From: Citricoccus zhacaiensis
GTDB taxonomy: Bacteria > Actinomycetota > Actinomycetes > Actinomycetales > Micrococcaceae
Direction of reading: 5' to 3'
Assembly: GCF_014645315.1 (NCBI RefSeq)
Contig: NZ_BMLQ01000012.1
Location: forward strand, 45,630-101,444
Length of the DNA: 55,815 nucleotides
The notes below the pieces were generated by a model. It made no database searches, had not been told where the DNA came from, and saw only the letters and a program-made list of their open reading frames with translations. The position numbers and the translations under genes were made by a program. Position 1 is the first letter of the stretch, and every line of letters begins with the position of its first letter. Below, one piece after another: positions 34,431 to 43,907 of the stretch.

Positions 34431-35909
34431 GTGGACAGAATTGCCGATCTCAAAACACGGCGGGACACCACGATCGACCCGCTTAAACCTGACGTCATTC
34501 AGCATTGGATCGATGGAGCAACCCGCCCCGCGGCGGACGGGGCCACCCAAGTGATGGTCAACCCCTCGACCGGCACTTCCGGTGCCACGGTCTGCCTCGG
34601 CACCCCGGCTGACGTCGATGCCGCTGTCGCCTCCTCCCGCGGTGCGGCCTGGGGATGGCGCAAGACGGCTTCCACTGAGCGCGCCGAGGTGATCGCCGCG
34701 CTGGCTCGGTTGATCCGGACAAACCTCGAGTTTCTGGCTGACCTCGAAATCGCCGAGACAGGCAAGCCCCCAGCAGTCGCCGCCTCAGAGGTCCGCGGGG
34801 CCGCGGAGTACTTCGAGTTCTACGCCGGCCTGTCCCACCTGCCGCAGGGCGAGGTCATCAATGTCACCCCAGACCAGCATGTTTACACCCTGCGCGAGCC
34901 ATTCGGCGTGGTCGGTGTGATCACCCCGTGGAATCTGCCGATCAACCAAGCCGCCCGGGCAGTCGCGCCGGCCATCACCGCCGGCAATGTCGTGGTGGTC
35001 AAGCCGGCTGAATCCACGTCCCAGTCAACCGTGGCACTGGCCCAGCTCGCGACTGAGGCCGGCCTGCCGAACGGCGTCTTCAATGTGGTGCTCGGTCAGG
35101 GCGCAGTCGTCGGGAGCGCAATCATTCATCATCCGGACGTGCGGAAGGTCGCGTTCACGGGGTCCGTCGCCGTGGGTCAGGAGATCGGCCATGTCGCTGC
35201 GGACCGGGTCCTGCCCCTGACGTTGGAACTTGGCGGCAAGTCCGCCAACATCGTCTTCGCTGATGCGGACCTTGACTTCGCGGCCTCGGAGGCAGTCCGG
35301 GCGTTCACCACGAACGCGGGGCAGGTGTGCTCCTCGGGGACCCGGCTCCTGGTCGAGCGCTCCGTCCACGACGACTTCGTAGTCAAGATTGCCGACATCG
35401 CCCGGCAGATCCGGCCGGGCACCGACATGGGTCCGATGATCACGCAGGGACAGTTCAACGAGGTCAAGGAGTACTTCAGCATCGCCCGGGCGGAAGGCGC
35501 CACAGCGGTGACCGGCGGTATGGCCGAGCCCATCCCCGGACTGGAAGGCGGTTTCTTCCTCACCCCCACCGTGTACACCGGCGTGGACAACTCCATGCGC
35601 ATCGCCCGGGAGGAGATCTTCGGGCCGGTCCTCGTGGTGATCCCCTTCGACACGGAGGCCGAAGCCATCGAGATCGCCAACGACTCCGACTTCGGGTTGG
35701 TGGGCGGCGTTTGGACACAGGACTTCCCCCGAGCCATCCGTGTGTCCGAAGCCATCGAGGCCGGTCAGATCTACGTGAACACCTGGTCCACGGCGGCTGT
35801 CCAGGCCTCGTTCGGAGGCCAAAAGAAGAGCGGCTACGGCCGAGAGAAGGGGATTGAGGCGCTGAACCATTACACGCAGTTGAAGAGTGTCACCCTGTCA
35901 TTGCGCTGA
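34431..35909 (+). CDS. Aldehyde (semialdehyde-type) dehydrogenase
   Basis: A 492-residue NAD(P)-dependent dehydrogenase. It has ITPWNLPINQAARAVAPAITAGNVVVVKPAE, FTGSVAVGQEIG, the general-base Glu in LELGGKSANIVF, and the nucleophile Cys in NAGQVCSSGTRLLVE. EEIFGPVLVVIPF follows, and FGGQKKSGYGREKG lies at the end. GTG 34431 has ggagg 5 bases upstream. It is preceded by the nested GntR palindrome. It probably oxidises the semialdehyde formed by the hydroxyacid dehydrogenase at 29750 to an acid. Confidence 0.92.
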   Translation: MDRIADLKTRRDTTIDPLKPDVIQHWIDGATRPAADGATQVMVNPSTGTSGATVCLGTPADVDAAVASSRGAAWGWRKTASTERAEVIAALARLIRTNLEFLADLEIAETGKPPAVAASEVRGAAEYFEFYAGLSHLPQGEVINVTPDQHVYTLREPFGVVGVITPWNLPINQAARAVAPAITAGNVVVVKPAESTSQSTVALAQLATEAGLPNGVFNVVLGQGAVVGSAIIHHPDVRKVAFTGSVAVGQEIGHVAADRVLPLTLELGGKSANIVFADADLDFAASEAVRAFTTNAGQVCSSGTRLLVERSVHDDFVVKIADIARQIRPGTDMGPMITQGQFNEVKEYFSIARAEGATAVTGGMAEPIPGLEGGFFLTPTVYTGVDNSMRIAREEIFGPVLVVIPFDTEAEAIEIANDSDFGLVGGVWTQDFPRAIRVSEAIEAGQIYVNTWSTAAVQASFGGQKKSGYGREKGIEALNHYTQLKSVTLSLR

Positions 35910-35975
35910 CGGCCCGCCACGCCACGGCAGGCACATCCTCACGCTGACGGTCACCTCCTCCACGAAGGAGGAGGG

Positions 35976-36258
35976 CGCACCGACCTCCGTGGTCCGCTCC
36001 AGAGCCTCAGAAGAACCGGACTCGGCAGCGAGCTCCACGATGCCCCGATCCATTCGGTAGCCGAAGACCAGAGCCGACCCGATGTGGGAGCCGTCCTCCG
36101 AATACCCACCACCGAACACGGACACAGCGGCGGCGACCCCGGAGTGCAGCCGCGTACAGCCGCTGGCCTGCCTTGTAGAAAGGCTTGCCCCTCGAGCGGA
36201 TATCGATTGGCCGGAGTCCATCGTGGACTGTCGGAATTAGAAGATCTCTTGGTCCAGG
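35976..36258 (-). pseudogene. KstD-like flavoprotein remnant, copy C
   Basis: The part at about 35976-36149 encodes VAAAVSVFGGGYSEDGSHIG and the following residues up to EALERTTEVGA, clearly homologous to the C-terminus of the flavoprotein at 49995. Further upstream short nucleotide matches continue (for example ACCCTGGACCA, which encodes TLDQ in the intact gene) in changing frames up to the nitroreductase stop. Pro of the YPG motif is replaced by Ser. Only the last tenth of the gene survives. It fills most of the 354-base gap between the aldehyde dehydrogenase and nitroreductase genes. Confidence 0.85.
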
Positions 36259-36263
36259 GTCGT

Positions 36264-36986
36264 TCAGTCCAGGAACCGCACGCTCTCCCCCAGCTCAGCC
36301 CGCGGCACCCGGAACGCGTTGGCCGCGGCGGCGGTGTCCTCGTAGCCCAGGGCCACGGTCGCCACGATCCGCTTATCGGCCGGGATCACCAGCGTCTCCC
36401 GCAGTGCCGGGGCGTACAACGCCGGGGCCGCCTGTGGGATGGAGGCCAGACCACAGGACTCGGCGGCCAACAGCAGTGTGGCGATGTAGGCGCCGATGTC
36501 CACGGCCCCGTACTCCCGCAGCTCGGCGGCCAGGGTCACCAACACCACGTGGGGTGCGCCGAAGAACCGGAAGTTCTCCAGATGCTGACGGCCACGAGCC
36601 TCGCGATCCTCCCGGCCGATGCCCAGGGCACCGTACAGCGCGAACCCGGCCTGCCGACGTCGGGCCAGCCGTTCTGCCGTGTAGGTCTCCGGGTCCACCA
36701 GATCCGGCGCCTTCTCCGCGCCAGAGGTGACGTGTGCGGTCAGGGCCTCACGGGTGCGCTCTAGGGTGTCGCCGGACAGGACATAGGACGTCCAAGGCTG
36801 GGCGTTACACCAGGTGGCGGTGCGCTGCGCCATGGCCAGGACGCGCTGCAGTACGGCGCGGTCCACGGTCTCCGGGGTGAAGGCCCGGCAACTGTGGCGG
36901 GAGGCAAGTAGCCGTTCCAGTCCGGCCGCAGCATCATCAGCAGCGCCGTCGGTGGGGTATGCAGCTGTCATGGTCTTGTACGTCAT
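36264..36986 (-). CDS. Nitroreductase-family flavoprotein
   Basis: A 240-residue FMN-dependent NAD(P)H oxidoreductase. It has LLASRHSCRAFTPETVDRAVL (FMN phosphate site), AQRTATWCNAQPW, NFRFFGAPHVVLVTL, and VDIGAYIATLLLAAESCGLASIPQAAP. ATG 36986 follows gaggag; the longer frame upstream would enter the MFS gene. Last gene of the minus-strand acyl-CoA/TRAP cluster, 37 bases after the MFS gene. It could reduce an enone, nitro or quinone group of the pathway substrate, but the role is not determined. Confidence 0.9.
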   Translation of the reverse strand: MTYKTMTAAYPTDGAADDAAAGLERLLASRHSCRAFTPETVDRAVLQRVLAMAQRTATWCNAQPWTSYVLSGDTLERTREALTAHVTSGAEKAPDLVDPETYTAERLARRRQAGFALYGALGIGREDREARGRQHLENFRFFGAPHVVLVTLAAELREYGAVDIGAYIATLLLAAESCGLASIPQAAPALYAPALRETLVIPADKRIVATVALGYEDTAAAANAFRVPRAELGESVRFLD

Positions 36987-37023
36987 ATCTGGGTCTCCTC
37001 GATTCATTAGCTCTTCGAATAGA

Positions 37024-38229
37024 TCACGTCGCCGCGCCGGTCCCCACCCGCCGCCACAACAGAACACTGGCGATCACGGTGAGCAGGCCTAGCGCCCCAG
37101 CCACCGCGACGAAGGGGGCTTCGCCCAACGGGACCAGTCCCAAGATGAAGGTCCCCACCGCCATACCCCCGTAGAGGGCGGCGTTGTTCCAAGACAGGGC
37201 GTAGGCGCGGTTCGTGCCGGCCGAGTGGGTCAGCATCTCCTGGCCGTTGCTGACGAAGGCCGCACCGGCGGCGAAGGTCACCACCCAGCCGATCAGGGAC
37301 AACCAGAGGTTGTCCGCCGCGGTGGCCAACACGATGAAGCAGGTCATGAGGCCCGCATAGATGAGGTTGAGCAGCGGCTGCGAGCCGTTCCGGGCATGGA
37401 TCCAGTCCACCAGCCGGCCGCCCGTCGAGGCACCGATCAGGGATCCAACGCCCACGGCGGTTCCCACGAGCCCCAGTTGCGCGGTGTCCAACTCGAATTG
37501 GGTGAAGAGCAGGGCACCGGCGAAGGTGTAGGTGGCGTACCGGGTGGCCTGTGCGAAGAAGTTGGCCATCACGAGGAAGCTGAAGTTCGATTGGCGCCAC
37601 AGGCCCAGGGAGTCGCCCAGGGCCACCCTGAGCCGGGCCTTCTCCGGCACCCGGGCCTCGGCGCCGAGGCGTCGCCCGATCAACACGGCCAGCCCGGCCG
37701 CGATCACGCCGAGCCCGAGGAAGGCCCAGCGCCACGAGGCAAACGAGGCGATCAGGCTTCCCAGGGGCACCCCGACGATCTGTCCGGCGGCAAAGGTCGA
37801 GGCCACGCCCGCCACGGCCTTGCCGACCTCGTGCGGAGCGGCGGTCTCCGTGGCGAAGGACCATACGGGCGGTCCCATGACGGAGGCGCCGACGGCGGCA
37901 ACCACCCGGGCGGCCACCACCAGTCCCAGCGTGGGCATCAGGGCCACGCCCAGTGCCCCGACGCTGAACACCGCGGCGCCGAACCACATGGCGGACCGCC
38001 GCGTGAAGCGGTTGGTGATCAACGCGACGGCGGGGCTGAGCAGGGCGTAGACGAGGGAGAAGCTCCACCCGACCACGGAGGCTTCACCGCTGCTCACCTC
38101 GAAGGTGGCACTGATCTGGGGCAGCAGCGGAGAGACGATGAACATGTCCGTGCCGAGCACCAGAAACAGCGAGGCGGCCATCCGATGGGCTGGCCACGGG
38201 GTGGCCGTAGGTGCTGCGAACATGGTCAT
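37024..38229 (-). CDS. MFS transporter
   Basis: About 401 residues and 12 membrane helices, with the DHA1-like start LFLVLGTDMFIVSPLLPQISATF. GWSFSLVYALLSPAVALITNRFTRRSAMW carries the loop 2-3 motif, followed by SFATETAAPHEVGKAVAGVASTFAAGQIVGVPLG. ATG 38229 overlaps the CaiB stop (ATGA). Probably an efflux or uptake carrier of the acyl-CoA pathway operon. Substrate unknown. Confidence 0.88.
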   Translation of the reverse strand: MTMFAAPTATPWPAHRMAASLFLVLGTDMFIVSPLLPQISATFEVSSGEASVVGWSFSLVYALLSPAVALITNRFTRRSAMWFGAAVFSVGALGVALMPTLGLVVAARVVAAVGASVMGPPVWSFATETAAPHEVGKAVAGVASTFAAGQIVGVPLGSLIASFASWRWAFLGLGVIAAGLAVLIGRRLGAEARVPEKARLRVALGDSLGLWRQSNFSFLVMANFFAQATRYATYTFAGALLFTQFELDTAQLGLVGTAVGVGSLIGASTGGRLVDWIHARNGSQPLLNLIYAGLMTCFIVLATAADNLWLSLIGWVVTFAAGAAFVSNGQEMLTHSAGTNRAYALSWNNAALYGGMAVGTFILGLVPLGEAPFVAVAGALGLLTVIASVLLWRRVGTGAAT

Positions 38230-39362
38230 GGCCGGGCGGGCCCCCACAGGTCCTCTGGTGAGGTGCGCAGGGTCTGTGGGTCGGCCGGCATCGGGGCCGG
38301 GGTGCGGGAGAAACGCGGCGCGGGCGCCGGCTGCACCACGCCGTCCACCTCGATGAGCGTGCCCCGGCTGCCCAGGTGTTCGTCCCGCTCGGCTTCGGCA
38401 TACGTCAACACCGGGGTGACGCAGGCATCCGTCCCGTCGAAGACCTCGGTCCAGTGGGCCTGGTCGTGCTCGGCGAACCGTTCGGTGAACAAGTCGCGGA
38501 GGGCCGGCCAGGTGGCCGGGTCGTCGCGGTCCGGGGCGGTGCGCTCGGGCGCGGTGCCGTCCAGGCCCAGCCCGGACAGGAGCTGGGCGTAGAAGGCCGG
38601 CTCCAGAGCACCGACCGCCATGTGCCGTCCGTCCCGGGTGCGGTACACCTCATACCAGGGCCGGCCACCGTCCAGCATGTTGGACCGCGGCTCGTCCGAC
38701 CAGCGGCCGGCGCCGCGCATGGCCCAGACCCACTGCCCGAGCATCGAGGCTCCGTCCACCATGGCGGCGTCCACCACCTGTCCCCGCCCGGAGGCGGCGC
38801 GCTCGAGGAGGGCGGAGAGCACTCCCGTGACCAGGAACATGGTGCCTCCGCCGTAATCCCCCAGCAGGTTCAGGGGGATGGCCGGCTGGGCGTCTGCTCC
38901 GGTGATGGCGGCCAGGTGTCCGGTCAGGGACAGGTAGTTGAGGTCATGCCCAGCGCTCTGGCTGCGGGGACCGTCCTGACCCCACCCGGTCATGCGGCCC
39001 AGCACCAGCCGCGGGTTGCGTGCCAGCAGCTCGTCCGGCCCGAGCCCGAGGCGTTCCAGCACCCCGGGCCGGAACCCCTCCAGCACCACGTCGGCTCCCG
39101 CGGCCGCCTCTAGGAAGGCGAGGCGGCCGTCGTCGGACTTCAGGTCCAGTTCGATGACGCGGCGGCCCCTGCGGGTGCCGTCCAGCTGGTTCCCCTGGCT
39201 CTCCAGCCAGCCAGGACGGGCCACGAGTACGACGTCGGCGCCCAGGTCCGCGAGGATAGTGCCGGCCAGTGCCACAGGCCCCAAGGCGAAGACCTCGAGT
39301 ACCCGGATGCCGGCCAGCGGACCCCGCTGCTGTCCCGGCCCCTTCTCAGGTGCGCCGGGCAT
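38226..39362 (-). CDS. CaiB/BaiF protein, alpha-methylacyl-CoA racemase-like
   Basis: A 378-residue class III CoA-transferase fold protein. It opens GPLAGIRVLEVFALGPVALAGTILADLGADVVLVARPG and has LDLKSDDGRLAFLEAAAGADVVLEGFRPGVLERLGLG. GHDLNYLSLTGHL and LNLLGDYGGGTMFL carry the His and Asp seen at the active site of alpha-methylacyl-CoA racemases. That suggests epimerisation of 2-methyl-branched acyl-CoA rather than CoA transfer. ATG 39362 overlaps the TRAP permease stop (TGATG). Its place between TRAP transport and acyl-CoA dehydrogenation supports a branched-acid substrate. Confidence 0.9.
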   Translation of the reverse strand: MPGAPEKGPGQQRGPLAGIRVLEVFALGPVALAGTILADLGADVVLVARPGWLESQGNQLDGTRRGRRVIELDLKSDDGRLAFLEAAAGADVVLEGFRPGVLERLGLGPDELLARNPRLVLGRMTGWGQDGPRSQSAGHDLNYLSLTGHLAAITGADAQPAIPLNLLGDYGGGTMFLVTGVLSALLERAASGRGQVVDAAMVDGASMLGQWVWAMRGAGRWSDEPRSNMLDGGRPWYEVYRTRDGRHMAVGALEPAFYAQLLSGLGLDGTAPERTAPDRDDPATWPALRDLFTERFAEHDQAHWTEVFDGTDACVTPVLTYAEAERDEHLGSRGTLIEVDGVVQPAPAPRFSRTPAPMPADPQTLRTSPEDLWGPARP

Positions 39363-41491
39363 CAGGAGCCTCCTGTCGCCCCGAGGAGGACGAACTCCGG
39401 GACGAAGATGATGAACACCAGCATGGCGATGCCCGCCAGCAGGAACGGACCGACACCCTTGAACACGTCGATCAGGCTGACCGGTGTTCCGGCATTCACC
39501 TCGGGGTTCTGGGACACCCGGTGGACGATGTAACTGAGGATGCCGATCGGCGGGGTGACCATGCCCAGCTCGACCAGGATGACCATGAAGATGCCGTACC
39601 AGATCAGGTCGACGTCCAGGGCGGTCAGCACCGGGGCGAGGACCGGGACGGTCAGCAGGATCATGGCCAGGCTGTCCATGAACATCCCCATCAGGATGAA
39701 CACGGGGATCAGCAGCAACAGCAGCATGGTCCGGGTCAGGCCGATGGACTGCACCCATTCGGCGAGCGCCTCGGCCAGGCCGGAGAGCGCGACCACCCGG
39801 GTGAGCACATGGACGCCGATCAGCAGCAGGAAGATCGGAGCCACGCCGGCCACGGTCTCTTTGAGCGAATCGATCATCCGGGGCCAGAACGTCTTCCAGC
39901 TGCGGTCGTCACTGAAGGCCCAGCCCATGACGATGGCAAGCAGGGCGCCTACCGCGCCCGCCTCGGTGGGTGTGAACAGGCCGGAGAACATGCCGCCGAT
40001 GATCGCCAGGATGATCACGGTCATGGGGATCACCCCGGGCAGGGTCCGGAAGCGGTGCGTCCACGAGACGCTTCCGCCCGCGGCCTTCGGCGCGAGCTTC
40101 TTGTCCGCCAGGGACCACAACAGGATCACCACAGAGAAGGCGATGGCCAGGACCACGCCCGGCAGCACCGCCGCCGTCAGCTGCGGGCCCACCGCGGTTC
40201 CCGCCGTGCTGGCGTAGACCACCAGCACCACGGACGGGGGAATGAGCATGCCGAGGGTTCCGGACATTGCCACAGAACCGGTGGCCAGCTTGGGCTTGTA
40301 CCCCGCCTTGAGCATCTCCGGGATGGCCACCCGGCCCAGGGAGTAGGTGATGGCCATAGAACTGCCGCTGGCCGCGGCGAGACCTGCACCGGCGAAGTTC
40401 GTGGAGATCGCCAATCCGCCGGGCAGCCCGCCCATCCAGGCCTTCGCCGCCTCGAACAGTCGAGCCGTCAGCTGGAAGCGGCCCATCACGGTGCCCATGA
40501 GGATGAACATCGGGATGACGCTGAGGCTCCAGCTGGCGGTGGTGTCAAAGGGGATGTCCTCGAAACTCACCAGCACGGCGTTGAACCCGGACATCCGCCA
40601 CAGGCCCACGGCAGCCGGGATCAGGATGGCGAAGCCGATGGGGATGCCGGCCAGCATCAGCACGATGGACAGAGCGATCACCAGGATGCCGATGGTCAGG
40701 TCGCCGACCGGACCGAAGAGGACCAGGACCATCAGGGCGAGCATCACCACTACGGCACCGATCATCAATCTCCGGCTGGCGATCTCGGCGGCAGGTGCCT
40801 CGATGTTCTGCGCGCTCTTCAACTCAGTAGAGACACGGCGTTCCACCAGCACGGATTCGGGATCGACCCGGCCTGCGATGACCATGTCCACCATCGTGGC
40901 CACGATCTGCACCGCCAACAGGATCAGACCGAGTGCGACAAGGATCTTGACCGGCCACACCGGGATCTCCACGGCGCCCAGTGCCACGAGCTGGATCTCC
41001 GTGGCGAAGGAGGCACTGGCCACGGCGGCGACCGCAAGAGTGACCGTGGCGACCAGGCTGATCGCCTGGGCCGTGAGGTTAGCCACCAATGCATCCTTGG
41101 GGCCCAGCCGGTCCACCAGGATGGTCGCCCGGATGTGCTCGCCGATGGACTGAGCGAATGCCAGCGAGAGGAACACCAGCAGCGGCATCAGCGCGTACTG
41201 CGTGATCTCCAGGACACCCGTGATCGGCTGGTGGAGCAGGCGCATCACCACGTCGGCCACGATCAGCAGGCCCAGGATCATGGTCAGCACACCGGCGACC
41301 TGGCCGCCGATCTTGCTGATCAGGTGGGCCACCCGCGTCAGCCATGTCCCGCCCATCCCCGGCTGTTTCGGTTCGGAAGTCGGCATGACCACTAGGTCGT
41401 CAGCATCCGGATGGCCCATGACACCGTCCTGGTCGTGAGTGGACGCTGTCCGCTGTCCGGTGAGCTGTTGAGTAACGCCGTTGGGGGTCAT
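39362..41491 (-). CDS. TRAP transporter fused small/large permease (DctQM type)
   Basis: A 709-residue protein. The N-terminal DctQ-like unit (about residues 50-215) has four helices and ITGVLEITQYALMPLLVFLSLAFAQ. The DctM unit of about 12 helices contains GIPIGFAILIPAAVGLW, MGGLPGGLAISTNFAGAGLAAASGSSMAITYSLGRVAIPEML, GMLIPPSVVLVVYAS, FTPTEAGAVGALLAIVMG and ELGMVTPPIGILSYIVH. Works with the binding protein encoded just upstream to import a carboxylate using an ion gradient. ATG overlaps the DctP stop (ATGA). DctQ-DctM fusions are known. Confidence 0.95.
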   Translation of the reverse strand: MTPNGVTQQLTGQRTASTHDQDGVMGHPDADDLVVMPTSEPKQPGMGGTWLTRVAHLISKIGGQVAGVLTMILGLLIVADVVMRLLHQPITGVLEITQYALMPLLVFLSLAFAQSIGEHIRATILVDRLGPKDALVANLTAQAISLVATVTLAVAAVASASFATEIQLVALGAVEIPVWPVKILVALGLILLAVQIVATMVDMVIAGRVDPESVLVERRVSTELKSAQNIEAPAAEIASRRLMIGAVVVMLALMVLVLFGPVGDLTIGILVIALSIVLMLAGIPIGFAILIPAAVGLWRMSGFNAVLVSFEDIPFDTTASWSLSVIPMFILMGTVMGRFQLTARLFEAAKAWMGGLPGGLAISTNFAGAGLAAASGSSMAITYSLGRVAIPEMLKAGYKPKLATGSVAMSGTLGMLIPPSVVLVVYASTAGTAVGPQLTAAVLPGVVLAIAFSVVILLWSLADKKLAPKAAGGSVSWTHRFRTLPGVIPMTVIILAIIGGMFSGLFTPTEAGAVGALLAIVMGWAFSDDRSWKTFWPRMIDSLKETVAGVAPIFLLLIGVHVLTRVVALSGLAEALAEWVQSIGLTRTMLLLLLIPVFILMGMFMDSLAMILLTVPVLAPVLTALDVDLIWYGIFMVILVELGMVTPPIGILSYIVHRVSQNPEVNAGTPVSLIDVFKGVGPFLLAGIAMLVFIIFVPEFVLLGATGGS

Positions 41492-42693
41492 GGCCGGTTC
41501 CTATCCCACAGTTTGCTCTTGACCGTCTCCTCATATTCGGAGAGGTCGATGTCCTCAGGCGTGCCCAGGTCCATGTCCTGCACACGTTCGAGCCAGGTGT
41601 CCATGGTGGTGACGTAGTCATCGATGACAGCCTCGGGGTCTTCCAGGGATTCCGGCGCCGAAGCCGGCATCTGGTCTACGACCTTGGATTGTTGGTCTTC
41701 GATGGCATCGACGAGGTCGTCTTCTCCCTCCAGGAAGGTCAGCCCCTTGTCCTCAACGCCCTCCGTGCGGAGCTTCTCCTCCAGGCCGAGGCCTTCGTAC
41801 TTGAGGTATTCGAGCCACCAGGTGTATCCGGCATCCCACACTGCGTCCCGGTCTTCGGGCTCCAGGGCATTCCACTGGTCCAGGTTCATGATCGCGTACT
41901 GGGCGTTGATGCCGGACAGCGGGATCTCCGTGTAGTGCTTGGCCACGTCCCACAAGCTGTAGGCGGTGACTGTCTTGGGCGAAGCCAGCGCACAGTCGAT
42001 CACGCCGCGCTGGAGTCCCTCGTAGGTCTCCGTGATGGACACGTTCACCGGGATCATGCCGGCAGCCGCCAACTCCCGGTCCCACAAGGCGCCGCCACTA
42101 CGGACGCGCTTGCCTTTGGCGTCTGCCAACGATGTCACCGGGGAGGTGCAGATGATGTCGTACTTGGTGATCGAGTGGGACGAGAACAGCAGCTTGATGC
42201 CGCGGTCTTCGAATTGCTCGTTGACCTGCTCTGAGTTCATGGCGAAATCTGCCTGGGCGGCATTAGCCTGCAGGATGCCGTCCGGGTAGTCCGTGGAGGA
42301 GACGCTCCCCAAAGAACTGATCCACTCCGTGAACGGAAATTCGCTGCCATAGTAGGTAGCGGTGAACATGCCCAGATCAGCCACACCGCCGCGGATACCC
42401 GCCGGCATGTCCGCAGTACCGAGCAAGCTACCGCCCCAGTACTGCTTGAAGTCGATCCGCCCGTCAGTTTCCTCGGTGACCTGATCCGCGAAGGCCTGGA
42501 AGGGCCCGCCCGAGGTGGCGCTGGTGTAGTCCGCATACCGCAGCACCAGAGGGTTGTCTTCCGAGTAGGCCGCCCCCAAGGGGGTGGCCCCACAGCCGGC
42601 GAGGGTCCCGGCCATCAGGGCGATCGCCACACCGGCGACGGTCCGCATGCGCCTCGAGGGGCGCTTCTTTCCATGAGTTGTCATTGTGCTCAC
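41488..42693 (-). CDS. TRAP transporter substrate-binding lipoprotein (DctP type)
   Basis: A 401-residue secreted lipoprotein with a twin-basic N-region, a hydrophobic helix and lipobox LAGC at about residue 34. Then come YADYTSATSGGPFQAFADQVTEETDGRIDFKQYWGGSLLG and DMPAGIRGGVADLGMFTATYYGSEFPFTEW. KGKRVRSGGALWDRELAAAGMIPVNVSITETYEGLQRGVIDC is the DctP ligand-binding core, which normally carries an Arg that salt-bridges a carboxylate. GTG 42693 or ATG 42684 are both possible starts. Captures the acid for the adjacent permease. Confidence 0.94.
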   Translation of the reverse strand: MSTMTTHGKKRPSRRMRTVAGVAIALMAGTLAGCGATPLGAAYSEDNPLVLRYADYTSATSGGPFQAFADQVTEETDGRIDFKQYWGGSLLGTADMPAGIRGGVADLGMFTATYYGSEFPFTEWISSLGSVSSTDYPDGILQANAAQADFAMNSEQVNEQFEDRGIKLLFSSHSITKYDIICTSPVTSLADAKGKRVRSGGALWDRELAAAGMIPVNVSITETYEGLQRGVIDCALASPKTVTAYSLWDVAKHYTEIPLSGINAQYAIMNLDQWNALEPEDRDAVWDAGYTWWLEYLKYEGLGLEEKLRTEGVEDKGLTFLEGEDDLVDAIEDQQSKVVDQMPASAPESLEDPEAVIDDYVTTMDTWLERVQDMDLGTPEDIDLSEYEETVKSKLWDRNRP

Positions 42694-42735
42694 GCTTCCT
42701 TGACCCGGGCAGGCCTTATGGCCTGGTTCCGTAGG

Positions 42736-43893
42736 TCAGAGGCCCATCCTCTTGGCGAGGACATTCCGCTGGATTTCATTGGTTCCGCCGCCGATCGGGC
42801 CGACGCGGGAGTCACGGAAGTACATCTGCATGTCATATTCCATGGCGTAACCAGATCCGCCATAGACCTGCAAACCGATGTCCGAGACCTTGAAGTTGTT
42901 CTCCGTGGCGATGATCTTGGCAGCCGAGGTCTCCTCGATGGCCAGTTCGCCGGCGTCGAGCAGCTCCGCGACCCGGTACGTGGCCTGACGCGCCTGCTCG
43001 GCCATGAGCCACATATCCACCAGCTTGTGCTGAATGACCTGGAACGAGGAGATCGGCTGGTCGAACTGCACGCGCTCCTGCGCATACTCCCGGGCGTCCT
43101 CCGTCACGCGGTAGCAGTTACCGGCCGCGATGGCGGCCAGGCCGAGACGCTCTCCGGCCAGGCACTTCATGAGGTTCTTCCAGGTCTTGCCCTCTTCTCC
43201 GATGCGGTTCTCCTCGGGAACGACGACGTTCTCGAAGACCACCTCGTTGGCGTGGGTGGTCCGCCGGCCCAACATCTTCAGGGGATTGATGGTGACGCCG
43301 GGGCTTGTGACGTCCACCAGGAACGTGGTCAGGCCCTGGTGCCGTTCGGCGTTCGGGTCGGTCTTGGCGATCACCACGATGTAGTCGGCCACATGCGCGC
43401 CGGAGATCCACACCTTGGTTCCGTTGAGAACATAGCCGCCGTCCTGCTTGACCGCCTTGGTCGAGAGACCTGCCACGTCGGATCCGGTGCCCGGCTCGGA
43501 CATGGCCAGCGCCAGTTTGACGGAACCGTCGATGACGCCGGGGAGGATGCGCTTCTTGAGCTCATCGCTGCCGAACTTGGCCACGTGGCCACCGGCGTAG
43601 ACGGAGGTGATCATGACAGCCTGACCGATGCCCGCGTAGTGGTACCCCAGGGTCTCCATGAAATTGGTGATGTCCTTGTAGGACCCGCCGGCGCCCCCGT
43701 ACTCCTCCTCGAAGAACAGGCCGAGGAATCCGCTCTCCGCCAGTGCCTGATAGGCGGCCTGAGGGAATTCCTTAGCCTCGTCGATGCGGCGGATCTCCTC
43801 CTTGGGGAGGGTGGACTCAAGGATCTCGAGGACGGCCTCGCGGACCATCTTCTGGTCCTCGCTCAGGCCTGCTGTGTTGACAAGTGTCTTCAT
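42736..43893 (-). CDS. Acyl-CoA dehydrogenase
   Basis: A 385-residue FAD enzyme with FLGLFFEEEYGGAGGSYKDI, LAMSEPGTGSDVAGL (flavin loop), KVWISGAHVADYIVVIAKTD, VQVYGG-type GLQVYGGSGYAMEYDMQMYFRDSRV, and GGGTNEIQRNVLAKRM at the end. The Glu that precedes GT in medium-chain enzymes is Gly here. The catalytic base is therefore likely on an earlier helix, as in long-chain and isovaleryl-type members (region EDAREYAQERVQFDQPISSFQ). ATG 43893 follows aaggag. Introduces the 2,3-double bond of the acyl-CoA. Confidence 0.92.
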   Translation of the reverse strand: MKTLVNTAGLSEDQKMVREAVLEILESTLPKEEIRRIDEAKEFPQAAYQALAESGFLGLFFEEEYGGAGGSYKDITNFMETLGYHYAGIGQAVMITSVYAGGHVAKFGSDELKKRILPGVIDGSVKLALAMSEPGTGSDVAGLSTKAVKQDGGYVLNGTKVWISGAHVADYIVVIAKTDPNAERHQGLTTFLVDVTSPGVTINPLKMLGRRTTHANEVVFENVVVPEENRIGEEGKTWKNLMKCLAGERLGLAAIAAGNCYRVTEDAREYAQERVQFDQPISSFQVIQHKLVDMWLMAEQARQATYRVAELLDAGELAIEETSAAKIIATENNFKVSDIGLQVYGGSGYAMEYDMQMYFRDSRVGPIGGGTNEIQRNVLAKRMGL

Positions 43894-43907
43894 GGACGGT
43901 TTCTCCT

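Noticed and set aside
29750-35909. GntR regulon as a C3-sulfonate (sulfoglycolysis-type) pathway because of the TauE-like carrier and hydroxyacid dehydrogenase
   Set aside because: The dehydrogenase has the carboxylate-type SGG loop rather than the sulfonate-type loop. No sulfonate aldolase, isomerase or sulfite-releasing enzyme is present.
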